Origin: Acidaminococcaceae bacterium
GTDB lineage: Bacteria; Bacillota; Negativicutes; Acidaminococcales; Acidaminococcaceae
DNA: 12,506 nt
Assembly (NCBI GenBank): GCA_024405585.1
Contig: JAKSOM010000016.1
Span: 1-12,506 of the forward strand
Reading direction: 5' to 3'
Position 1 is the stretch's first letter. Each line of letters opens with the position of its first letter. Shown here piece after piece: positions 7,519-12,506 of the stretch. Position numbers and translations under genes: made by a program. The notes under the pieces are model-generated. The model saw only the letters and a program-made list of their open reading frames with translations, ran no database searches and was not told the DNA's origin.

Positions 7519-8730
7519 GTGGGCGAAAAATTACTCTGTTTTGACAATCCTAAAAACGTTGTTTATATTTGTTTGGCCGTACTGATGACAGTTGGGGGCA
7601 TTAACATCTATAGTGCCAGTTTCGTTTATGCCGGCAGGGAGTTGGGCAGCACCTTGCATTTTTTCGGGCGCTATATTTTCTTTGCCGCCTTCAGCATTCT
7701 TTGTCTTGTAATCGTGAGGAAATTTGGTTACAAAGTTTTTCTTGGCAGAAATTTTCTTTTGCTTTTTGGCGGCTTTGTAATATTTAGTTTGCTTTTTGTT
7801 TATTGCTTTGGAGAGCAGATAAATTCAGCCAGAAGGTGGATTAATTTTGGTGTCGTTTCTATGCAGCCCTCCGAGTTTGCCAAACTTTTTGTGGTAATGT
7901 TTTGCAGCCGCTTTTTGGGCGAAAATATAGCCAAGGGCAGGAGTGCCAATTATTTTTATACTCCCGCCCTGCCCTGTGTGGTCATGGCGTTGTTCCTCAG
8001 TGTTTTGGTATATGTGGAGCCGGATGCAGGTACGGCTATCATTATTGCCTTTCTGGCCTTTTTGATGTTGTTTGTCAGCGGTCTCAGATGGGTCCAGACG
8101 GGCATCATAGTGGGAGTGGCGATTTTGGCTGTTGTGGGGGCCATTCTTTTGGCACCCTATCGTTTGGCCAGGTTTCAGATTTGGCTCAATCCCTGGTCGG
8201 ACCCCACAGGGGCGGGTTATCAGACAGTGCAAAGTTTGATTGCCATCGGATCCGGACAGCTTACCGGTATGGGATGGGGGACTGGGGCTTCCAAGTTTTT
8301 CTTTCTGCCGGAACTTCACACGGACTTTGCCTTTGCGATTTTTTGTCAGGAAACCGGTTTCTTGGGGGCTATGTTGTTGATTTTTGTATTTGTTATGCTG
8401 GGTTATGCCCTGTGGGTCATTATGCGGCGGTGCAAAGATAGTGTGGGTGTGCTTTTGGTATCGGGCGTGATTATGTTGGTTATTGGTCAGGGTGTGGCCA
8501 ATATGGCTATGGTTTGCGGCCTTATCCCTGTCAGCGGCATACCGCTTTCGTTTATATCCTATGGCGGCAGCAATCTTTTGGTTTCCACAGTGGCGGTTGG
8601 TTTGGCCCTATCCGTATATGCTGAGGAACGGGAGAGGGAGAAAAGGGCGGCCTGGCATGAAAAAATGGCCGCAGAAAGTCGTGACAGCAGACGGATGCAG
8701 TGGCGGGTAATAGACGGAGGAAAAAGGTAA
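7519..8730 (+). CDS. SEDS glycosyltransferase, FtsW/SpoVE-like (second SEDS of the operon)
   Basis: Polytopic lipid II-polymerising SEDS protein, 403 residues from the GTG at 7519. That GTG is preferred because GAGGG ends 7 nt upstream and it follows the preceding stop by 2 nt; a longer frame reading back to 7447 only overlaps the previous gene. SEDS blocks: SARRWINF (103-110), MQPSEFAK (115-122), EPDAGTA (167-173), GYQTVQSLIAIGSGQLTGMG (233-252), FLPELHTDFAFA (262-273) and PVSGIPLSFISYGGSN (337-352). The YR..R..IWLNPW.DP...GYQ..QSLIAIGSG wording and the SYGGSN ending point to the FtsW/SpoVE branch rather than RodA. EPDAGT replaces the usual EPDLGT and PLSF the usual PLPF. About 35 charged cytoplasmic residues close the protein. 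It pairs with the PBP gene that overlaps its stop. Division versus sporulation role cannot be decided. Confidence 0.88.
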   Translation: MGEKLLCFDNPKNVVYICLAVLMTVGGINIYSASFVYAGRELGSTLHFFGRYIFFAAFSILCLVIVRKFGYKVFLGRNFLLLFGGFVIFSLLFVYCFGEQINSARRWINFGVVSMQPSEFAKLFVVMFCSRFLGENIAKGRSANYFYTPALPCVVMALFLSVLVYVEPDAGTAIIIAFLAFLMLFVSGLRWVQTGIIVGVAILAVVGAILLAPYRLARFQIWLNPWSDPTGAGYQTVQSLIAIGSGQLTGMGWGTGASKFFFLPELHTDFAFAIFCQETGFLGAMLLIFVFVMLGYALWVIMRRCKDSVGVLLVSGVIMLVIGQGVANMAMVCGLIPVSGIPLSFISYGGSNLLVSTVAVGLALSVYAEEREREKRAAWHEKMAAESRDSRRMQWRVIDGGKR

Positions 8731-10727
8731 TGCGACTTCGTTACTCTTTAGGCGAAACTAAAAATCGTTTCCGTTGGCTGATGTTGGCGTTGGGGATTGT
8801 TGTTTTGGCAATTGTTTGTCGGCTTGTCTATTTGCAACTCTACATGGGGGGAAAACTTGGCAAGGATGCCCGGCGTCAGGTGGTATACAGCGACAAGCAG
8901 GGAAACCCCAGGGGAAATATTTTGGACCGAAACGGTGAGAAACTGGCCGTCAGCATTATGTGCGAATCCCTGTATATGGACCCGTCCCAGGTCTACAAAA
9001 AAGAGAGTAAAGACGCAGGGGATGGCAATCTGTTCCGATTTACGGCGGAATTGTTGGCTCCCGTTTTGCATATTGATGAGGATGATTTGGTCCGCCGTTG
9101 TCAGCAGGGTGAATCTTTTGTATGGATCAAGCGTACCATGTCTTTGGAAGAATCACGTGAAGTGCATAGGTTAATCAAGAAGTACAATTTGTCCGGTTTG
9201 CATTTTGTCCCTGAAAGCCGCCGTTTTTATACCAAGAACCGTGTGGCAGCCCAGGTTTTGGGGTTTGTGGGGGTTGATGACAGGGGCGGCAGCGGCATTG
9301 AGTATTCCTTGGACAGGGTACTTAGGGGTGCGGTTTCGGAAAAGAAGGTTTATTATGATGCCCGGGGCGGGGAAATGATTGTGGATAAGGAAAGCTTAAG
9401 GAGCAAGGTTCCCACCGTATATCTGACTTTGGCTACGAAAATGCAATCCACCTTGGAGCGGGCCATGGATGATGCTATGCAGGTGACCAAGGCCAAAGGG
9501 GCTGCGGCCATCATCATGGACCCCTATAGCGGGGAAATCCTGGCCATGGTCTCCCGGCCCACCTTTGACCCTAATGAGTACCAAAAGTATACCGATATGG
9601 AATGGCAAAACAAATGTATAGGGTTTAACTACGAGCCCGGTTCCGTGTTCAAGCCCATAGTGGGCTGTGCGGCATTGGAGAGGCGGGTTGTTACTCCGCA
9701 GACGAAATTTATCGACAGGGGTACTTTCAAGGACAAGGAAAATGAAATAAACATAGGCAACTGGAACAACAAGGGTTTGGGCGAGGTGACCTTCAGCGAC
9801 GTTATCAAGTTTTCCATCAACACCTGTATGGCGGAAATCGGACTCAAGTTGGGCGAAAACAATCTGGTGGGGTTTGCAGAGGCCTTTGGGTTCGGGAGCA
9901 CCACCGGAATTGAACTGGATGGCGAGGAAAGCGGTATCATGCATAATCCCAGGCGGATGTATAAGGCGGATGTGGCGGTTATGAGTTTGGGACAGGGGAT
10001 TGCAGTCACTCCCCTGCAAATGCTTCGGGCCATTTGTGCCATCGCCAACGGGGGTGAGCTGGTTCAGCCCTACATTGTGAAAAAAATTATTGCCCCCAAC
10101 GGTGAGGTCACCCACGAGGGCAAACGTAAGGTTGTGGGCCGTCCCGTGTCAACTGAAGTGGCGTACGAAATGCGGAAAATGATGGAACAGGTGGTGGAAT
10201 CGGGTGGCGGCAAAGCGGCGGCGATTAAGGGTTATCGTATTGCCGGAAAAACCGGAACCGCCCAAAAACTTACGGAAAAGGGCGACTACAGGGGTGAAAA
10301 ATATATTGCTTCCTTTGTCGGTTTTGTACCTGCCAACGACCCGGCCTATGCCATGATAGTTATGTTGGATGAGCCCAAGGGCAAGGATTTCTATTATGGA
10401 GGCCAGGTGGCCAGCCCCGTGTTTCGCAATACCTTGCAACAGATTCTGGCGGCCCAGGGCATTCAGCCCCAAAACCAAGAGGCGCTCACCAGTTTCCAGG
10501 ACATAAGCAGGGATGCCAAATCGCGTCAATTGCCGAAGTTGCAGATTGAAAAGGACGGAAGGGTAAGGATGCCCGATTTCAAAGGCGTGGATATGCGCGG
10601 CTGTGCGGAAATAATGGAGGGAAAACTGAAATTGGAGCCCCACGGCAGCGGCATTGCCTATAAGCAGGCACCCCCGCCGGGCACCCTGCTCCCCCAGGAA
10701 GAATTGGTGGAAATCTGGTTCAAGTGA
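8730..10727 (+). CDS. Class B PBP, FtsI/SpoVD-like, with one C-terminal PASTA domain
   Basis: D,D-transpeptidase, 665 residues. The ATG at 8730 overlaps the previous stop by one base and has GGAGG ending 9 nt upstream; an in-frame GTG at 8700 would add ten basic residues but lacks a comparable site. One membrane anchor (about 16-34) is followed by PRGNILDRNGEKLA, the class B pedestal motif. Active-site motifs are complete: SVFK with nucleophile Ser305 and Lys308, SIN at 362-364, and KTGTAQ from Lys507. GFVGVDDRGGSGIEYSLDRVLRG is FtsI/SpoVD-like. The last ~52 residues (614-665; MPDFKGVDM... GSGIAYKQAPPPGT...) form a single PASTA repeat, as in SpoVD or PASTA-bearing FtsI. It forms the bPBP half of a second SEDS-bPBP pair. 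No hairpin-plus-T-tract terminator is obvious after the stop. Confidence 0.9.
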   Translation: MRLRYSLGETKNRFRWLMLALGIVVLAIVCRLVYLQLYMGGKLGKDARRQVVYSDKQGNPRGNILDRNGEKLAVSIMCESLYMDPSQVYKKESKDAGDGNLFRFTAELLAPVLHIDEDDLVRRCQQGESFVWIKRTMSLEESREVHRLIKKYNLSGLHFVPESRRFYTKNRVAAQVLGFVGVDDRGGSGIEYSLDRVLRGAVSEKKVYYDARGGEMIVDKESLRSKVPTVYLTLATKMQSTLERAMDDAMQVTKAKGAAAIIMDPYSGEILAMVSRPTFDPNEYQKYTDMEWQNKCIGFNYEPGSVFKPIVGCAALERRVVTPQTKFIDRGTFKDKENEINIGNWNNKGLGEVTFSDVIKFSINTCMAEIGLKLGENNLVGFAEAFGFGSTTGIELDGEESGIMHNPRRMYKADVAVMSLGQGIAVTPLQMLRAICAIANGGELVQPYIVKKIIAPNGEVTHEGKRKVVGRPVSTEVAYEMRKMMEQVVESGGGKAAAIKGYRIAGKTGTAQKLTEKGDYRGEKYIASFVGFVPANDPAYAMIVMLDEPKGKDFYYGGQVASPVFRNTLQQILAAQGIQPQNQEALTSFQDISRDAKSRQLPKLQIEKDGRVRMPDFKGVDMRGCAEIMEGKLKLEPHGSGIAYKQAPPPGTLLPQEELVEIWFK

Positions 10728-10830
10728 GAAATTAAAATTTATTTGTTTGTTTTTCGAAAAGTGTAAAGTTAGTGGATTGTAATGTGTGAGTTGTCAAGGA
10801 TAGTTGGTTTATATGTAACAGAGGAGAGAG
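10728..10830. other. Short AT-rich intergenic gap between the cell-wall operon and the NodB-like gene
   Basis: These 103 bases hold a small AAATT/AATTT symmetry just after the PBP stop followed by a T-rich stretch, too weak to call a terminator. A TTGTCA hexamer at 10791 with TATATG or TATGTA 13-15 nt further on could be a poor promoter for the following gene, but spacing is short. The purine-rich GAGGAGAGAG at 10821-10830 is the ribosome site of the NodB-like gene. Confidence 0.4.
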
Positions 10831-11625
10831 GTGCGATTGAAGATGAAACTGTTTGATGAAATTAAACAAACATTAGCTATATCAGCAGGACTTACTGCGG
10901 CGATTATCCTTGCTTGTTATCTTGCCTTTGATGTGCATATTGTGAACAGGGTGCGTGGGTTGTTGGGGTTGCCAATGCCCATGTTGGTGGTTATGGACGA
11001 GGTTCCGACTCCGATATACTTCAAGAAAGTTTTGCCCTATGCCAAAAAGGAAGGCATCCCCATAGGGACTTTTGTACGAGAAGACGGGGTCAAAAATTGG
11101 CAAGTCCTGTCAGGAAAAACCATTAAGGAAAGCTTGCAGGAAGGGGTTGAAATCGTTCCTGTGCTGAAAACCTTGTCAAAAAATGATGCGACACTGAAGA
11201 AATCTTCTTTGTTGAAGGCAAAGATTGCCAAAGAAAAGCAATTCTTTGCTAAGGCGGGACTGAATACGGATTATTTCGGTTACCCTTGGATATATAAACA
11301 GGCGCAATTGTTCCGTCCGCATATGCCGAAATACTGCAAAGCAGGAATCTTCTATTGTGGTGGGACTAATTCATACAATGTGGACCCGATTAAGGACAAA
11401 TACATGTTGGGCGGTCATATTGCAGGCGGCGCCAAGTGGTCGACAAATGCTTTGGCCTATATCGACAGTGTGAATATGAGCAATTCCTTGGGCATACTCG
11501 TTATCCGAACCTGGCGGGGAAAAGAGTTCACTGACCAGGAATTTGCCGCATTCAAAGAGGCGCTTCGTTATGCCAGGGGGATTGGGATGAAAATAGTGAC
11601 CCTGCGTGAAGCAATGGGAAATTAG
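10831..11625 (+). CDS. Membrane-anchored NodB-like polysaccharide deacetylase homologue, probably catalytically degenerate
   Basis: 264 residues from the GTG at 10831. One membrane helix (about 15-33) precedes an extracytoplasmic domain whose order of elements resembles NodB/CE4 deacetylases: MLVVMDEVPT at the first strand where TFDDG normally sits; PIYFKKVLPYAKKEGIPIGTFV; GVEIVPVLKTLS where the HxxxH motif is expected; LLKAKIAKEKQFFAKAGL; YFGYPW in place of the usual FAYPYG; and C-terminal EFAAFKEALRYARGIGMKIVTLREAM. Both motif-2 histidines appear replaced (Val111, Leu115) and no late His follows ILVI, so activity is doubtful. The start is uncertain: GAGGAGAGAG lies only ~4 nt before this GTG, and TTG 10837 or ATG 10843 are alternatives. 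It sits 103 nt after the operon and may have its own promoter. The assignment is by eye and remote. Confidence 0.6.
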   Translation: MRLKMKLFDEIKQTLAISAGLTAAIILACYLAFDVHIVNRVRGLLGLPMPMLVVMDEVPTPIYFKKVLPYAKKEGIPIGTFVREDGVKNWQVLSGKTIKESLQEGVEIVPVLKTLSKNDATLKKSSLLKAKIAKEKQFFAKAGLNTDYFGYPWIYKQAQLFRPHMPKYCKAGIFYCGGTNSYNVDPIKDKYMLGGHIAGGAKWSTNALAYIDSVNMSNSLGILVIRTWRGKEFTDQEFAAFKEALRYARGIGMKIVTLREAMGN

Positions 11626-11833
11626 GCGTTAGGCCTTAGAATTAGTGGACGGAGGACAGTTGCAGTGGTTGGTTTCAGTAATTGAGATTAGAATACCCAT
11701 CCCACCGCAACCGAGAACCTGAAAACGGCACTCCTCTCAGAGTGAGGGTAAAAATGTTGGAGAAGTTGCACTTTTTGAGGTTGGATTTCGTACATATATA
11801 GTAGTGGCAAAAAATATTTCCATAAAAAATCCC

Positions 11834-11861
11834 TTGACAAAATAATTTTAAGGGGTACAAT
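11834..11861 (+). promoter_or_regulatory. Near-consensus sigma-70/sigma-A promoter
   Basis: A perfect -35 hexamer TTGACA (11834-11839) is separated by 16 bp from TACAAT (11856-11861), one mismatch from the -10 consensus, in an AT-rich setting. Transcription would start near 11868, reading rightward. No sizeable gene follows within 350 bases, so the transcript may be a leader, a small RNA or a relic. Based purely on hexamers and spacing. Confidence 0.6.
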
Positions 11862-11929
11862 GTTAATAATTAAAGATGTGTTTTGTGGCATCGTGGAGTT
11901 CCTGCAGTGCGTAAATTTTTTTAGAAGGC

Positions 11930-11974
11930 GGCAAAATGAACTCATTTTGCCAGCAAAATGTGCTCATTTTCACC
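11930..11974. repeat. Two tandem palindromic units, period 22 bp
   Basis: The first unit (11930-11951) is an inverted repeat with 10-bp perfect arms, GGCAAAATGA and TCATTTTGCC, around a 2-nt centre. The second unit starts 22 bp later (GCAAAATG at 11953) and keeps GCAAAATG..CTCATTTT with imperfect outer arms (6-bp core AAAATG/CATTTT). They lie 60-105 nt downstream of the predicted start of the 11834 promoter. Possible roles are a paired operator, RNA hairpins, or the repeated terminus of a decayed insertion sequence. A 16-codon frame (11936-11986) overlaps them after an AAGG, but I do not regard it as a gene. Confidence 0.65.
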
Positions 11975-12230
11975 TTATGCGAATAAAAAACATGTTGTTT
12001 AGTTCTTGGTGTGGGGATTAAAACAGATCGGAGTTTGAGGATTAAGGTCATAACTGAATTTTTTATCGACTTTTTTTATTCCAAATACGGGGAAATTAGT
12101 ATATTTCCCTCTTATCTCTTAAATTTTTTCGTCTGTCTAATAATTCAACAGGCGATTTTTTTGTCCGCATATCGCTTTCGGACATTATCACTTGTTGCTC
12201 ATTGGGCGGCAGAATTTTAGTTCAAATTGC

Positions 12231-12259
12231 TTGCTAAAAGAATTTGAAAATGTTATAAT
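12231..12259 (+). promoter_or_regulatory. Promoter with perfect extended -10 driving the ZTP riboswitch
   Basis: The -10 hexamer TATAAT (12254-12259) is consensus and is preceded by TGT, giving the extended -10 TGTTATAAT. A partial -35, TTGCTA (12231-12236), lies at the optimal 17-bp distance. The expected start, near 12266, falls exactly at the 5' strand of riboswitch helix P1, which supports both calls. Confidence 0.75.
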
Positions 12260-12264
12260 GCTTT

Positions 12265-12340
12265 TGTTCATATTACTGACGGATTGAGTGGAGTTTACCA
12301 CGGGGAGTATGAATGATTTTAGCCGACCGTCTGGGCGCAT
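12265..12340 (+). promoter_or_regulatory. ZTP (pfl) riboswitch aptamer
   Basis: Senses the purine intermediate ZTP/ZMP (AICAR nucleotides), which builds up when 10-formyl-tetrahydrofolate is short, and normally controls purine or one-carbon genes. Visible elements in order: P1 (TTCATA 12267-12272 with TATGAA 12308-12313, extendable by wobbles); conserved ACTGACGGA; P2 (GTGG 12288-12291 with CCAC 12298-12301); GGGGAG directly after P2; a short linker; and the hallmark 3' block GCCGACCGTCTGGGC (12322-12336). The pseudoknot is GACGG 12278-12282 with CCGTC 12327-12331; compared with the usual GGCGG/CCGCC one G-C pair has become A-U on both sides, preserving pairing. The target gene is not visible in the window. 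Recognition is by remembered consensus, not by a covariance search. Confidence 0.88.
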
Positions 12341-12367
12341 AGTCGTTCAGGTGTGCGGCTATTTTTT
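12320..12367 (+). terminator. Intrinsic terminator overlapping the riboswitch 3' block
   Basis: TAGCCG (12320-12325) pairs with CGGCTA (12356-12361), followed immediately by six T residues (12362-12367). Further pairs (ACC 12326-12328 with GGT 12350-12352) can extend the stem with a bulge. The 5' arm consists of bases of the conserved ZTP block, so ligand-stabilised pseudoknot and terminator are mutually exclusive. This is the expected layout for a riboswitch that turns expression on when ZTP is bound. The mechanism is inferred from the overlap. Confidence 0.8.
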
Positions 12368-12392
12368 ACGGTTCTCAGTCCGGGGTGCAAAG

Positions 12393-12506
12393 TGCATGGC
12401 ACATGATTTAGTGGACAGTTAAGATAAGATGTTTCTGTACACTGAACCCTGATGGCTGTTGGCTGAATCATGATATTAAGTCAGGAGATTATTATGACAT
12501 ACAAGT
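12393..12506 (+). mobile_element. Possible left end of an IS3-family-like insertion sequence (truncated by window edge)
   Basis: The stretch around 12408-12440 (TTAGTGGACAGTTAAGATAAG, then TTCTGTACACTGA) resembles terminal and subterminal sequences of IS3-family elements, in which a GTGGACA motif near the tip is common. An ORF with a good ribosome site starts about 85 nt further on, as usual for an orfA. The outer boundary is a guess (a TG at 12393), and no opposite end is in the window. It could instead be ordinary leader sequence of the riboswitch-controlled gene. Confidence 0.35.
12494..12506 (+). CDS. Start of an ORF cut by the window edge (MTYK...), possibly transposase orfA
   Basis: ATG at 12494 is preceded by CAGGAG ending 6 nt upstream, a strong ribosome site. 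Only four codons (Met-Thr-Tyr-Lys) are visible, so the product cannot be recognised. Upstream sequence suggests an IS3-type transposase subunit. If that is wrong, this is the first gene after the ZTP riboswitch and would be a purine/folate gene candidate. Confidence 0.5.

Larger units (their letters stand above)
11626..12230. other. Gene-poor intergenic region, AT-rich
   Basis: About 600 bases without a convincing protein gene. The short open frames on either strand lack family resemblance and well-placed ribosome sites. The contents I can support are a sigma-70 promoter at 11834-11861, two tandem palindromes at 11930-11974, and a 7-bp hairpin (GGGAAAT at 12090-12096 with ATTTCCC at 12103-12109) with no adjoining T tract. 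The sequence has many poly-T/poly-A runs and lower G+C than the upstream operon. It could contain an unrecognised small RNA or decayed mobile DNA. Confidence 0.6.

Noticed and set aside
8700..8729. GTG start at 8700 for the FtsI/SpoVD-like PBP
   Set aside because: ATG 8730 has GGAGG at 9 nt and a one-base stop/start overlap; the upstream GTG has no comparable ribosome site. The basic extension is not impossible.
11641..11665. TTAGTGGAC segment shared with 12408-12416, considered as a second IS end
   Set aside because: Only nine bases match in the same orientation, which is not enough to claim a paired terminus or relic.
11936..11986. 16-codon frame beginning in the first palindrome, with AAGG 7 nt upstream
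   Set aside because: Too short to support as a gene; its codons are dictated by the palindrome itself. Kept only as a note in the repeat entry.
11997..12024. A 28-nt GTTTA...TAAAAC segment resembling a CRISPR repeat
   Set aside because: Only one copy is present, with no spacers, second repeat or cas genes; the symmetric ends can arise by chance in AT-rich sequence.
11863..12051. 62-codon minus-strand frame
   Set aside because: It crosses the tandem palindromes and the predicted promoter's transcript, has no family resemblance and no convincing start.
12162..12184. TGTCCG/CGGACA hairpin considered as a terminator
   Set aside because: The T run precedes rather than follows it on the plus strand, and on the minus strand it would be followed by A residues.
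12011..12220. 69-codon plus-strand frame starting GTG
   Set aside because: No ribosome site, low-complexity T-rich codons and no recognisable family; it runs through AT-rich intergenic DNA.

Overview
The window looks like a chromosome segment from a member of the Bacillota, possibly a diderm Negativicutes-type anaerobe. The basis is gene order (mreB-mreC-mreD-mrdA-rodA followed by a TIGR03960/TIGR03936-type radical SAM pair), medium G+C, frequent TTG leucine codons and strong purine-rich Shine-Dalgarno sites. The lineage is an inference from synteny and protein character, not a database result.

Positions 1-10727 form one tightly packed plus-strand cell-envelope operon of nine genes, with gaps of 10 nt or less or short overlaps throughout. 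It starts inside mreB (5' end missing), then mreC, mreD, mrdA (class B PBP2) and rodA (SEDS glycosyltransferase), which together make the core Rod elongation machine. Next comes a translationally coupled pair: a B12-binding-like radical SAM protein and its small DUF2344 partner. These are followed by a second SEDS/class B PBP pair, an FtsW/SpoVE-like protein and an FtsI/SpoVD-like PBP with one C-terminal PASTA domain. The operon therefore carries two complete SEDS-bPBP synthase pairs, one of RodA-PBP2 type and one of FtsW-FtsI/SpoVD type.

Positions 10831-11625 encode a separate membrane-anchored protein with the layout of a NodB-like polysaccharide deacetylase. By eye it lacks the metal-binding histidines, so it may be a pseudoenzyme.

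Positions 11626-12506 hold no convincing full-length gene. They contain a near-consensus sigma-70 promoter (TTGACA-16-TACAAT), two tandem palindromic GCAAAATG..CATTTT units, a second strong promoter with an extended -10, and directly at its expected start site a ZTP (pfl) riboswitch aptamer overlapping an intrinsic terminator. The last ~100 bases carry a GTGGACAGTTAAG-type sequence resembling an IS3-family end and the first codons of an ORF (MTYK...) with a good ribosome site. An insertion sequence may therefore have separated the riboswitch from its purine/one-carbon target gene, although the element's identity cannot be settled from what is visible.
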